64,000 nucleotides of DNA from Gentiana macrophylla (GCA_026214975.1 CM047806.1:83871599-83935598); one strand, 5' to 3'; shown: positions 1 through 12,012, counted from the stretch's first letter. Program-made: numbers and translations. The notes: a model not told the origin generated them from the sequence alone.

Positions 1-2806
1 ACTATAATCTAACAGCGTTTTATATATCGGTATAGATTCTTATTTCTAAAATAAGAAATGCTAATCCAAGTGCTTTCGTAAAGACCTTGAACTACCAAAC
101 ATTGACTGTGACATGGGGTGATAATCCTGAGAGAGATATCCAATACCTAACTCAAAAATCGTAACACACTCCCACTACCCATCTTGCACATTGGACATAT
201 CCATTCTCTTGACTAAATCAAACTCCTTTGATTATCAAACAAAGAAATTGTCTAGAGACACTTGTTTGAGTCCATAAATGGATCTCGTGGGCTCACATAT
301 CATGTTATCGTCTATGAACATCGAGTTGTATGCCCAACATCTTCAACACTATCATATAGTCATGATATGAAGTTATAAGAAGCATTATCTGAATAGAACT
401 GAGCACAGCTGGCAACATAAAGATATTTACAAGGTTTACACCCCGTATCCTTCAGCCGCCACTATAGCCTTACGGTAATCATATTACTATCCATGTCAGC
501 CTTTCAGGGACATTCCCTCAAGGTAAGACAGACTAGGTTCACAACCTGGTTGTCACTGATGGAATCTAATTCAGATACTATGGCTCCTGGCCATATCTCT
601 CAATCTTTCCGTTCAAACTTTCCCTCATAGGTCATAAGATATTCATTCTTCAAGATGAACATACCAGTAGCCTTTTCAGGCTTGAGGTTATCCACAGACT
701 TACTGAACTTCTGTGTGCACTGAGCAGTGTTCTACACCTCATCACTATGCGGTGTCTGCTCATGTTCCAATGGTTGAATGTTTCTTTGTGGTTCTCAAAC
801 TCTTTTGAGATCTTATTTACTCCCATTGTCTCTTTTGGAAGAATCACTTCCTCTAGAAGATAGCATGTTTGGAGACAAACACCTTTTGCTCCGCGGACAA
901 GTAAATAATATCTAGCGTACTTGCTAAGACATTCCACAAAGTTGCATATGTCGTACTAGGCTCCAAGCCTTTCTGACTTTGCCTATGACAACTTCAAATC
1001 ATCGGTTAAGATAGATTCGACATTATCGCCTTCCATATCTAATATGGAATTTATTCAACCTTTATTCTTTGAAACTCGGTTAAGTATAAGGGCACTATCC
1101 CAAAACGGGTAAGGGATACTTCGCATGGCTTGCGTCACACATTTATCATATAAAGTGTTGTTTCCATTTTGGGAACACAATCTAATTGCGTATCCTAAAG
1201 ATGGTATCCGTCAAGGGAGAATCTGATTCTATTTCATACGTCTTCTAAAACACCCTTCAGGTATTAATTGCTTCAATCCAATTGAAAATTAATTCCTAAG
1301 TAGTTTATCAACCTCATATTCATACTAGCTCGAACTTTTCGGGCTTTCCGAATTATGCACTTCACAGAGTACACTTGACTATTTCTAAAAATAGTCATAG
1401 AGATTAATAAACAATTATTTGTGGCATTAATTGTCAGAAGCCAACAAACATCGGTATGTTTAGGCTTTGGACAACTTTATAGATTTTATAACATTTTCAT
1501 AAAAGGGTATTTTAGTCATCTTTAGATAAAATACGTATTACCCACATGATTCAGAACCACATGGTTCAGACGTTATCAAAATGACATCTGATATCACGAT
1601 TCCCCTCCATAGAGACTATGTCTAGAACGACCACCAAATATTAAGGATAACAGCCATATAAACTTTTAGTTGAGAATTCATCACATATATCAACTATATA
1701 GTGACATCAATCTAGTATGTTAGATTCAGTGACCTTTCAACATTATCGGAATAACTTTTATTCTTTACAATTGAATATGTCTACTAAATCCTAACAAGTA
1801 ACTGAATATATGTTCTTCATAAGAACCGGAACATAATAACATTTATTTAGTTCTCTTATTAGTTTACTAGATCCAGAATATGGTAAGTGTTACAACGTTT
1901 GCTTCACCTTCCATATCCGTATTTAATCTTTCTAATTTAATCACACTCGTAAGATATCATATATCTTAGAGTCGACTTTGAACTTAGATAGATTTATCTC
2001 AACTCACTTGCCTAAAATAGAAACTTCAATAAGTTCTCTATTTAAGCATATGCCCTAACTTTCCTTTTTAATCCTTTAAGTACTTGTGAATATTTCTTAG
2101 TGTAGTCTTCATAAGACTTAAGAAAGATCACAAGAGCTATGTTTTTAATTTCCTTTCATAAAGAAAATCTAAAGTTTATTAAATAGTTTATTTAACCTTT
2201 TGAATCGTATTCAAAACATTGTCTATTTTATTAACCTTTAAGCAATGATAGAATTAAGTCGATACTTAAATCATACAATTCTGAAAACAACCTTTCCAAA
2301 ATTCGATGTGGTCATTTTTATCCAACGTTTAATTGTTATCGTATGACAGAATGATGATCTTGGATCGTATCCAATATATGATTAATTCATTGAACTTATT
2401 TCAAATGATCTAATCATATCATGAGCGTCCGCTTTCATTAATAATTAAAGCCTTAAAGTACTCCATCAAATATGTAGTCTCCTTGTCTCCAACTACTATA
2501 ACGGGATTGCTCATGTCATTGATTATTTTAAATGATTAAAATTACTTAACTTTACTTGAGAACTTTTCTCAAAAGGTAACAGTCATAATTTGGTTTTACT
2601 AATCGAGAATTAAAAACATAAATATAAAAGTTTGCTAAAAACTGCAAAATAAAATAAAGATAAAAGAGTGTTGTTGTTTATACACGCAAAATAAAAAATG
2701 GTCTTTTGATTTATGATTTTGCTCCCACTAGTCAACTACTCCCAATTGACTTTCAAGAATCATTCAAAATTCTTTAGTGGCCAAGATCCCTTCTAGTTAC
2801 CCCGAT

Positions 2807-3094
2807 TCCCGACGAGGGCCGATCAACCGGAATAATTCGAGAGGTAGGTAACACTTTACCAATCACATCTTTATGTGGCTCTTGGTGGTTGACTAGTCAA
2901 CTCCTTGACGATTCACATTATATGTGATAGTCAATCCCTTGTCTCTAAAATCAGACGGTCCTGACGAGGGCCAATCACCGCAAGATTCTTAGTCGAGTCG
3001 TAACCCAAATATTCATGAGGTCTCATAACGATCATATCTCGATAATGACGATATACCCGATGTAGGTCAACTCCCGACGAGGGCCGATCAGTTG
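2807..3094 (-). repeat. Three spaced copies of a GACGAGGGCC-containing motif
   Basis: The core GACGAGGGCC, followed by GATCA or AATCA, occurs at 2811, 2961-2972 and 3076-3090, each in a similar context (TCCCGACGAGGGCCGATCA in two copies, TCCTGACGAGGGCCAATCA in the third). Copies are about 150 and 115 bp apart in otherwise AT-rich DNA. They lie in the leader of the minus-strand element. Function unknown; a repeated RNA or protein-binding site is possible. Confidence 0.7.
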
Positions 3095-4008
3095 AATCCG
3101 AACAAGGGCTCTTCACCTTCATAATAATATTGGGAGACAAATATAACTCGATTTTTGTTGTGGGAGTAATTTTAAATTAATTCACTTAATTAATTTCGAA
3201 TTAATTCTCGTAATTAATTTTAATTATGGTCTCATCAAAATATATCTATCTCTATAGATATACATCCTACACATTCATCTAGATCGTGCCTAGTTATGCA
3301 TCTATCGTATCACAAAAATAAATACAAGCACAAAATAAATAAATACGTAAAGTAGCCGGTATGATCATGGACTTTTCCTAGGTGCGGTTTCGAATACAAA
3401 CTGACGAAACCGCAGGTCATAATCTAAAGGTAGATGCAACCGCCAATAGGATATTTATTGTTGTACGCCAATGGTTTCTTTATCTCTCTTTGGTCTTCAT
3501 CTTCTTGCTCCATTCTTGTTACATAATAATCTATCTAATAAATAATTACACCCGCCGCACACGGGGGGAGCTAACGGGAATGGGATAAATGCAAATAGTA
3601 AACTAGGTCACATTCTTCATAACGGCCTAGGACAATTTGAAAAACCAACATAAAGAAAACATTCTCATATATCCTATCGGTCGAGACCATGATCAATCGG
3701 GGTCCATATAATCATATTATATCTACGAAATCTAATCCATACAATAACATCTTATGAAAAAGATAAAATTAAAAACTATAACTTGCGTCTTAATTAATCA
3801 ATTAACGTTTAATCTATTAAATACTTTTATCCAATCAATTAACTAATGAACATTTAATTAATTAAATGATTTTAATCGAAATAAAATTAATGATTAATTT
3901 TAAACCGATTTCAATTTTAAATTTAATTAATTAGAACTATTCTAAAAATAAATCAAAATTAAAATTAGGTCTCTTCTATTTCTTTCCTTTTGATTCCTAA
4001 TCATAAGG

Positions 4009-4239
4009 GATGCCTTTGGTTTCCTAAACCAAAAGGCATCACCCTTGGCCCTTTCCAAAATCAAAATTTTGAAAAGGGTCTATGCCTATTCCAAACAAAA
4101 TTTGGAAAAGCCAATATTTTGGTTGATATGCCTGGCCACTTTTCAAAATAAAAATTTTGAAAGTGGCTTAGGCCTAGGCTTTTTCCCAAATCAAATATTT
4201 GGAAAGGGCCTAGGTCTATTTCAAACGAAGTTTGGAAAT
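4009..4239. repeat. Cluster of six consecutive inverted repeats (hairpins)
   Basis: Six inverted repeats follow each other within 231 bp: 4009-4040 (arms GATGCCTTTGGTTT / AAACCAAAAGGCATC), 4049-4078 (CCCTTTCCAAAAT / ATTTTGAAAAGGG), 4089-4107 (TTCCAAA / TTTGGAA), 4134-4167 (GCCACTTTTCAAAAT / ATTTTGAAAGTGGC), 4173-4214 (CCTAGG-flanked arms around CCCAAAT / ATTTGG) and 4218-4239 (ATTTCAAAC / GTTTGGAAAT). The arms resemble one another (CCAAA/TTTGG and TTTCAAA cores), so longer alternative pairings are also possible. The cluster starts about 345 nt after the primer-binding site in the element's transcript, the region that carries RNA packaging or dimerisation signals in retroelements; that role is inference. 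Confidence 0.8.
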
Positions 4240-4584
4240 GCTATTATTATTTTAATGTCATGTAGCATTCCAATGGCCCAAACTATTTGAACCATTAGTT
4301 AGCCATATGACACAACTAAACAAAGGAGATATTAATCACAACTATGAACCATATTGAATCACAAAATATACAAAACAAAAATTGGGAGATCCGCCAGCAT
4401 TGACCGGTCAACCACGCAGGCAGCAGGCTTCCCTGCCGCCGTCAGTCGGCCGAGCACCACCCGATCTCGGTTTTTTTCTTTTCGTGTAGCGTCTTGCGAA
4501 TCAAAAATCTTTCATCTTTTAATTATGTGATTTAAACGATAAAATTAACTACGCAAATTAACATGCTTATTGCTTAAGCTCGAA

Positions 4585-4600
4585 GCTCTCTCTGATACCA
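4585..4600 (-). other. Primer-binding site (initiator tRNA-Met type)
   Basis: On the minus strand this reads TGGTATCAGAGAGAGC. It matches the TGGTATCAGAGC site commonly used by plant copia elements for priming by initiator tRNA-Met, and sits one base from the LTR end at 4602. It fixes the element's orientation: LTR to the right, internal region to the left. Confidence 0.85.
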
Positions 4601-4601
4601 C

Positions 4602-6230
4602 TGTTAGGAAATCAACGCGGGAACGCAGCAGAATTCAAAATTTTGATTTCCGTTTTTCCAAGATCGACTTTGTTTAAGCAACAAGCATAAAAGAAGTAGA
4701 CAAAAGAATACCTTGGTTGATCCAATTGGATCGACGCTTTGTCTACGGTTGTAGTTTCTGCACGAAGCCGCCCAAGCGTTTACCCTCTACCGGTGATCCA
4801 CAAGAACACCTCGTTCCCAATCTGATTGGGATTAATTTCCTAGTAGATTGAGGAGAAGAAAATATTTTTCTAATAAAATAAGGAAAAACCCCTTGATTGA
4901 TTTATCTCATTTAATCTTCAATATCTTATATTAAATATATTTCCAAGATATATATTGACAATATCTTATATTGAATATATCTTTATCTTATTACCATAAA
5001 TCTATTTTTCCACAATCAATTAATATCTAATATTAATATTATGGTAATATTATTAATTAAATTGTACAACTCAAATGTATCATATACACATGAAATTGGC
5101 GCCACCTTTAGCCAATATTTTGGCATCCGGAATATTCTTTAATTAATATAATACTATGATTAATTAATTCACAAAATACATGTATATCATATATATACAT
5201 ATTTTGAAATTTATGTATCAATATAATTTAATTAATCAACATAATTAATATCTTGTATTTAATTTATTCATAATAAATAAATACCACCATATTAATTTAC
5301 TACTATAACATTTATATTCGTGAGATAAATTCCTTCCTTATTTGGTTATCAACTATAACCACATTTTAATCCCACTCGATGTTCATATGCGTGTGACCCG
5401 ATAGGCTTCCAAATATGTTGGTCGTAGGCACAAAGTGCAAATTACGAAAATGCCCTTCAAACCTAACGATCACGGGATAGCGTCTAGCAACACACTCTGA
5501 CCCCCAATCATCGGAAGAGTCAAATCCAATGACTACTACCTTTCATGTGAAACGGTTACCGTGTAATTAGAGTCATATCGCTATAATAATATCCATACGG
5601 TCGTTTGTCGAGTGTCAAACATCAACGACCGTATCATATAATCTGGATATCATGCTCTCTCGGAATAACACATTTACTCCCACTTTGTAAAGATTCACAA
5701 GAGCTAGACATTCCTTATAAGAAGGCCCTTTCGTATATTCACCCCTACTATTAGGGTACGCGATTTACGGACGACCAAACATGTATACTCCACATGCTTC
5801 AGTATCACACCCAATCACTACCGCATGATCGCCACATGGCTAGGGGAAACCTCAATAGTGTCAAAGCATAAAAATCCACACCGTGATGCCATGTAGACTC
5901 CGGTCCTAAGGATAATTACACAACCGCCACATAGTGTGACACTTAACAGTGTAAGTGGGTCAGTCTAACGTACACATTCTCTAATACACGTCCATGTACA
6001 GTCCAAGTGTCTCCACACTTTGATAGACGAGATCTATCTCTGCCCTTAAAGACAGAAGACATCAAATGCGTGAAAGTCTGTTCATACTGTCAATGCCTTG
6101 TTTAATAGTACATCAGCCTAGAGACATTTAAGTAACAAACTTATTAAAGTGATTAGAGATCTCATCAACCATAATCACCTATCATGGTATCTGTATCACA
6201 GTTTAATACTAAGGACGTTATCATATAACA
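4602..6230 (-). mobile_element. 5' LTR of the minus-strand LTR element
   Basis: In plus orientation this begins TGTTAGGAAATC directly beside the primer-binding site. A right end at 6230 is chosen because ...TATAACA mirrors TGTTA as a 5-bp terminal inverted repeat. The inner end is firm; the outer end is provisional because the second LTR is outside the window. A (TA)n run at about 6258-6272 lies just outside the proposed end and could be part of the LTR if the true boundary is further right. No coding content seen. Confidence 0.6.
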
Positions 6231-7904
6231 ATTCAGAATTGGTTCTTTAAAAGAACATATATATATATATATGACAACGGAAAAGCCTTTTAATATATGA
6301 AAAATCATAATGAAATAGTAGAATCCGACCCAGTTGGATCCGGTCCAACCCGATTGGGTTTAGGACACTATTTCAACAATTTTGAGTTTCACGGTCTATG
6401 CCGTGATTCGTTCGGTGTGTGCCACGTTTTGACTTTTCACTATTTTTGCCGGTTTATTCCGGCCTGCGCCGACAATGGACCTGGCCTACGGCAAGGACAT
6501 TTTGCACCCAGCCTCACAATATTTATTTCTTTTAATTATTCCTTATTTCCCTAACTACTTTTTTACTACTCACTTTTCATTGGGACACTGCCAGTTCATA
6601 AGTGGGGAGTAGAGACGTAGTTAGTCCAATAAGAAATAATTTCACGAAATACTCGAGAAACGCTTAATTTTGATTATTTGTTCGAGCATGATAAGTAGAA
6701 TGAAATAATTTTTGGCACAAAATTTAGCTTTGTGATTAATAGAATGAATATTTCAAAAAAAATGAGCAACGTTAATAAATTAGAGGTACATTTTATCTTG
6801 CAATTCTTTGACAATAGTGTGAATCCTTGGAACACGTATATCACAAGCTTTTGTTAACATGCAATTTTTTGTGAAATCATGCACACATGCCTCTGTAGCA
6901 ACTAGAACTTAGGTTTGATATCCTTTCGAGGCAAAATAAAAAGGTGTTTAGAGTCAAAGTTAGGGATGACGGTCCTGGCATTTCTTTGACTTAACCATAG
7001 CCAAATGGCCGTCCCGAACTTAATTTCTGCCTCTCCCCATCTCAACCTTTGTAGAGACGTGAGACCCCACTGAAACTATCCATTCATGTTTAGCCTCATT
7101 TTTATCCGACCCTAACCCTAATTTTGGTCTACATTCCCTTGATGTCCCGCAAGATTAGCCAGTTTCTATGTATTGTGCGGTGATAACTTTGGAAGTCGAA
7201 AGTTGGACAATTCTATTGGCGCAAAGTTGAAATGGTATCTATTGAGTTAGGAGTCCATTAGTGTGTATATTGTTTTATTTTCAAAAAAAAATGAAATTTG
7301 AATATAATAAAGGGTGAATTTTAGAAGGCAATTTTGGAGGACGAGTTCAACATATTCAAGTAAGGTGAGTTCGATTGTTAAATCAAATGAAAAGATACTT
7401 CATCTCTTATGTTTATTGTCAATGAGACGTCTTTGGCAATTATGCGAGAGAGTTGGAGTTGTCAATTCAAAAAATCATTGAAATGGAAGATATAGATTTT
7501 TGCTATCTTGCATATGTTCTTTTTGATTTATCATTTCATCCCTTCGATTAGCCAATACCCGAGCCTAATGTTACAAGCCTGTAAGTCCTACCTGACCTAT
7601 CTTATTGACTTCAAGTGCCTCGATTAGTGGAGATTGGTATCACTCTTAAGCCTATGGTTTGCATTTACTAAGTTCTGCATGCATAAATTCACGATTGGTT
7701 GCAAAGTAACAAAAGTTGATGAATGTTTGCACACACACCACACTGCTCTCTTAGATAACTGGATAACATGTTGCTTTAATTCTAATCGGTTGCATCATCT
7801 AGCTGAACCTTCATTTCATGACATTGTATAACTATCGGTTGTGGCTAAAATTGTTTTGTCGCTTCTTTTGCTCGAGGACGATCAAAGGCTAAGTGGGGAT
7901 TGGT
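6231..7904 (+). mobile_element. 3' non-coding part of a Ty3/gypsy element, ending in a polypurine tract
   Basis: No recognisable protein is present. The last part has the usual composition of Athila/Tat-type 3' untranslated regions, and the segment CTCGAGGACGATCAAAGG then CTAAGTGGGGATTGG (about 7871-7903) is the typical pre-LTR and polypurine tract of this group. It leads directly into a TGATG...ATCA LTR. The left boundary with the preceding element is not clear; about 6231-6560 may belong to either. The short ORFs at 6297-6554 and 7634-7831 show no known motif. Confidence 0.5.
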
Positions 7905-9394
7905 TGATGTACGTCAACCAGATGATGTATTTTGATGTGTTTTAATCCCATTTCTTGAGTTTTTAGCGGCGTTTTCGTATCAATTATAGTAAATCTTATG
8001 ATAGTACTGTTTTTTTGTCCATAGTATATATCATAAAATCTCACTATTTTGACATGTTTTTTAGGCTTATCAGCCTTCTTTTGTTATCAGAATTACCCAT
8101 GGTTTTTCTTGTATTTGTTTCATTACAGATACCACGTGGTGTAACCTTGGGGTCGTGACGTAAAACTCAAGGGATGCGGACATATAATTATCAGAACAAT
8201 TTTTATAAAATTTCATTGCATAGGACTAGAAGATGGCCAGCTCAAGCCAAAGAATCCGGTGCAATCCGAATGCCAAAGATTTAGCAGATCGAGCATTTAT
8301 TGAACAAGACAACTCCAACTAACTGCCTTGATTCGGCTCACACCGAGTTGTTCCCGGCTCAGGCCGGAAATGGACTAGCTCAACGTTACATTAAGCATTT
8401 CACATTCAGAGGCAAAATATGTAGAGATATCAGGGAGAAAAACGCAGCTCATCTTCTGCACCTTGCAGGCACCATAGGCTTCTAGAGCCAAAAATTTAGT
8501 TCTATTTAGCTATTTCATCACATGTGTAATCCTAGAATGTTAGCTCAATCTCTTAGGGTGTTTTGATTGGAAGGAGCTCAACATCTTGGTGAGCAATCTC
8601 CATGGATGTTCTAAGAAGAGGAATGCAAGCTTCCCCTTGCACATTCAACGGTAGTGATTGGTAACATTCCTGTTTTATTTGTTTTGTTAATCTTATTGCT
8701 ATGAATGCTAATTTCAACATGTTAGTACTTTTAGTAATGAGTAGCTAGACTTGTAACTAGCCAAGGAATTGTAGTTGAACTAATTGTTCTCTTTTGGTTG
8801 ATCGGATGATGATTATGTTATGTATGATTTATTTTCGATTGTGTTGAAGCTTTTTCTACTTGTATTGATTGCTTGTTTGTGTTGAAGTAATTGACCAATA
8901 CTAGCACACACACACTTAATGGATACTGAATGGAGATATTAGGTGTGAGAACGAGGTAGAAAAACCTGAAGGTAAAGTTGACCATTATCGGAGTTCATTT
9001 CTTATCCGGGGAATGAACTAGTTGGTACTCGTGATTTTATCATGTCAAATCATTAGGTTTAGGGCTCTTAAACCAAGGAGGAGGCATAGAACAATTTCGT
9101 ACACTCGTCAGAGGGTAATTGTTAGCATAGGAGTACACTGTTTCACCATGAAACTAAAAGAGAATGTTGTTCAATGAAGTTGCCTTGGTCAGTACCTTTA
9201 TAATTAATCGTTAACTTCATTAGTAACTTAGAATCATTACTTTTATGTTAAACTGTGATTCAGATCAAGATAATCATAGCTAATTGGTGTTTAACCTCAC
9301 ATTGAATTCCATGTGGCGACGTGTTCACTAGAGTAGACTACAGTTTGACCCGGTACACTGCCGGTTAGATTGGACACCCAAATTTGGCCGATCA
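7905..9394 (+). mobile_element. 3' LTR of a Ty3/gypsy element (Athila/Tat-like)
   Basis: Starts TGATGTACG right after a polypurine tract and ends ...CCGATCA at 9394, giving TGAT...ATCA termini and a length of about 1490 bp. The next bases are codons of a copia reverse transcriptase, so this element sits inside, or was joined to, Sirevirus A. The 5' LTR and coding region are not in the window. The ORF at 8300-8485 has no known motif. Confidence 0.65.
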
Positions 9395-9396
9395 AC

Positions 9397-9655
9397 GTCC
9401 AGCAACCACCTGGATTTGAAATTTTTTGAGAGACAAAGTCTACAAGCTCAACAAAGCACTTTATGGATTAAATCAAGCACCTAGAGCTTGGTTATCCAAA
9501 TTTCTTGTGGAAAATGGATTAAAAAAGAGGACAATTTACAAGACATTATTCATGATTCAACATGAAGATTGCACACTTCTAGTACAAATTTATGTGGATG
9601 ACATCATCTTTGGATGTCAAAATACCAAGTTCTGTGAGAAATTTGCCAATCTAAT
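9397..9655 (+). pseudogene. Reverse transcriptase fragment of Sirevirus A, part 1 (palm)
   Basis: Contains QQPPGFE, the LNKALYGL and QAPRAW motifs, and the catalytic YVDD box (IYVDDIIFG at about 9588-9614). These are conserved copia RT positions. The N-terminal part of RT is missing. A few bases near 9421-9426 (a T run followed by TGA) break the frame. Translation continues in frame at 11066 once the solo LTR and one duplication copy are ignored: the codons for A-N-L run into the left CTAAT copy and L-M-K resume from the right one. Inactive because of truncation and the insertion. Confidence 0.9.
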
Positions 9656-11064
9656 TGTTAGGAATATTTTATTGTTTTGATGATAGCCATACTAGTTGTT
9701 ATAGCAAGCCTGAAATAAGTTAGAATTAATTATACAGGTTTTACTTTGAGTCTGAAATTTGTATATGTTCAATCAGACAAGCACTGTACCAGACTAGTAG
9801 GGCATCTCAGTGGAATCATGAACAGAAGACCAGCTGAGTGAAGATGGCCAAGAAACCCGCACAATGAAGTGAAGACCCTATAGACTGACTTACAACCAAG
9901 GAAGTCTATGATGACCTTGGGTAAGTCTAAGATACATGACAAGTGATGAAATCAATTTTCTATAATATGGTGTACACTGATCTCACACAAAACTAAGGAT
10001 CAGTGAAGAAAACATCTATTGGCTGATAAATAACAATAAAGAGCAGCCAAGTAAAAGCTAACACTTGACCAGTGAAGTAACTAAGGAAGCAGTCAAGTGA
10101 AGTAGTCACTTCGCCAGTGAAGTAAAGAAGAAGCATCTAAGTCAAGTATGTTGCTAGTACTAGTCAAAAACGTGGAAAAACGGAAGATCAAGTATTTAAT
10201 GCAGAATCAATCAACATTAATCAAGACCGGATTATTTGAGGAACCTTTGAAGAAAATCCTGATCACTGAAATGAAGGAGGAATCAAATCAAGACAGAATC
10301 AAGAATTATTCCCCTCATTAATTAGCCAACAGACGGAAATTCAAAAATCAAGGAATTCATGGATATAAATAGAAGGCATTGACAGACAAATAACAACAAG
10401 AATTACAACGATCTAAGAATTATAAGTTCTATAACTCTATCAAAATCAAAAGCCTTCATCTTTGATCTTAAAAGCAATATGCAAAAAAGGCTGATCTCAG
10501 AAAACAAAGCAAAAAAGAAATATCAAGACTGTGATTGATCAAACTTGTTAATCCTGAATTCATAGCATCTTTAAGGATTTTTTGGATCAAGCAATTGAAT
10601 AAGACTCTCTGAGAAGGAATTGCAGATTTGTGTGATAGCTGCTGAAGGATTTGTTCCTAAGGAGCAGTGTGGAAGACTCAATCACTGAAGCTTTTGTAGC
10701 CAAGGACTGATAGTCTGTAGATTGTGAAGCTTGTGTAGACAAGGACAATCACACTATTGTATTGGTGAAAAACAATAGTGAATACCTCCAATCATCACAG
10801 GAGAAGAGTGGATTAAGAAATTACACCACCCTGAACCACTATAAGCTTTGTGTTCATTTACTTACAACACTTTACTTTCTGCATTTAATTTCCATTTATA
10901 TACTTACTTGTTTGTGATTGTTTAATTACTTTGAAAACACCTTAAGAAGGATTTAATTCCGTTGCACCAATATCTTTTAATCAAGAAAAGTTTTTGAAAC
11001 TCCCAATATAGTCATTCACGCCCACCCCCCCTGACTATATTTACACCCTTCTCTAGGACCAACA
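9656..11064 (+). mobile_element. Solo LTR in the RT gene of Sirevirus A (TSD CTAAT)
   Basis: 1409 bp, beginning TGTTAGGAAT and ending GGACCAACA, flanked by perfect direct repeats CTAAT at 9651-9655 and 11065-11069. It interrupts an RT reading frame that resumes exactly on the other side. It has a TATA box (TATAAATAG at about 10364), a conserved block with GGAGAAGAGTGG (about 10800) shared with the other Sirevirus LTRs here, and a C-rich run near its end. No internal region or second LTR is seen, so it most likely formed by LTR-LTR recombination. It is similar to, but clearly diverged from, the host element's own LTR at 14752. Confidence 0.9.
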
Positions 11065-11404
11065 CTAATGAAGAGTAAATTCCAAATGAGCATGATGAGA
11101 GAGCTCAATTATTTTCTTGGACTACAAGTCAAGCAAATGGAGGATAGAATTTTCATCAATCAAAGAAAATACATCAAAGATCTCATCCAGAATTATGGAA
11201 TGGATTCAAGTTCCAAAGTTGCAACACATATGTCAGCAAATCTATTCTTAGATAAGGACATCAATCGAAAAAGTGTGGATCAAACCAAATATAGAGGACT
11301 GATAGGTTCATTATTATACCCAACGGCAAGTAGACCAGACATATCATTTGCCATTGAAGTGTGTCCAAAAGATTTCAATCAGACCCAAAAGAAAGTCACC
11401 TAGC
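11065..11404 (+). pseudogene. Reverse transcriptase fragment of Sirevirus A, part 2 (palm/thumb)
   Basis: Continues the RT from 9655 with the conserved [10 protein letters not shown] and [10 protein letters not shown] segments, then the SRPDISFA region leading to the RNase H linker. The frame is lost near 11361-11403, where the next ORF overlaps in another frame and carries on as RF-QSDPKESHLAA. A single small indel there explains the shift. Equivalent parts of B and D are at about 31000-31350 (-) and 47170-47480 (+). Confidence 0.85.
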
Positions 11405-11951
11405 TGCTGCAAAGAGAATGTTAAAATATCTTAAAGATACGGTTGACTTGGGATTATTCTATCCGAAAGAAGGTTATTTTAGACTAGTTGGATACACCGA
11501 TGCAGACTATGCAGGTTGCAAAGTGGACAGGAAAAGTACATTTGGTATTTGTCAAATGCTAAGAAACAGACTAGTATCTTGGTTTAGCAAGAAACAGACG
11601 TCCATTGCAACATCCACAGTAGAAGCAGAATATGCAGCTGTAGGAAGTTGTTGTGCACAAGTCTTATGGATAAGACAACAACTCAAAGACTATGGAATTG
11701 AAGAAAAGGGCATTCCAATCATGTGTGACAGCACAAGTGCTATCTCAATCTCAGAAAATCTAGTACTACATTCCAAGACAAAGCATATTGATATCAGACA
11801 TCATTTCATATGTGATCATATAGAAAAAGGTGATGTAAGATTGGTCTACATCGAGACAGACGACTAGCTGGAAGACACCTTCACCAAAACCCTTTGTGAG
11901 AACAGGTTTACAGAGTTGAGAAGTCTTCTTGGACTAATGACTCTTTCATAG
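11361..11951 (+). pseudogene. RNase H domain of Sirevirus A
   Basis: Copia-type RNase H that would degrade the RNA strand during reverse transcription. Visible motifs: the YTDADYAGC segment with a catalytic Asp, DRKST, SWFSKKQ, the STVEAEYAA catalytic Glu region, and SKTKHIDIRHH. An in-frame TAG at about 11865-11867 falls just before the conserved LAD-TK-L tail, which is still readable to a natural-looking stop at 11949-11951. Apart from the upstream frameshift and this stop the domain is well preserved. Confidence 0.88.
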
Positions 11952-12002
11952 TCCTACTAATCATACAAAATTAACCAATGTATTTGATCTTTCTCATATT
12001 GG

Positions 12003-12012
12003 GTGAGCTCAC
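12003..12012. repeat. GTGAGCTCAC palindrome between pol and the envelope-like region (A)
   Basis: A perfect 10-bp palindrome, GTGAGCTCAC, preceded by TTGG and followed by TGACAGATTAATCATTG, about 50 bp after the pol stop. The same palindrome with similar flanks occurs at the equivalent position of Sireviruses B and D. No function is known to me; position and conservation suggest a cis-acting site. Confidence 0.75.

Larger units (their letters stand above)
1..4584 (-). mobile_element. Internal region of a minus-strand LTR element, apparently non-coding
   Basis: This stretch lies downstream, on the minus strand, of an LTR and primer-binding site at 4585-6230, so it is the internal part of an LTR retrotransposon whose other LTR is outside the window. 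I see no gag, protease, integrase or RT motif on either strand; the longest minus ORF (650-937, 95 codons) resembles nothing I know. More than 4 kb of leader without protein fits a LARD-type non-autonomous element, which would depend on proteins from a relative. It contains a thrice-repeated motif (2807-3094) and a hairpin cluster (4009-4239). The part left of about 2500 could be a degraded polyprotein of an unfamiliar lineage. Strand and element type are inferred from the primer site. Confidence 0.55.

Noticed and set aside
650..937. Minus-strand 95-codon ORF as a gene
   Set aside because: No recognisable motif, no supporting context, and inside a non-coding LTR element; a chance ORF is more likely.
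6255..6275. (TA)n run as a promoter
   Set aside because: Simple AT repeat outside the proposed LTR, with no downstream coding signal.
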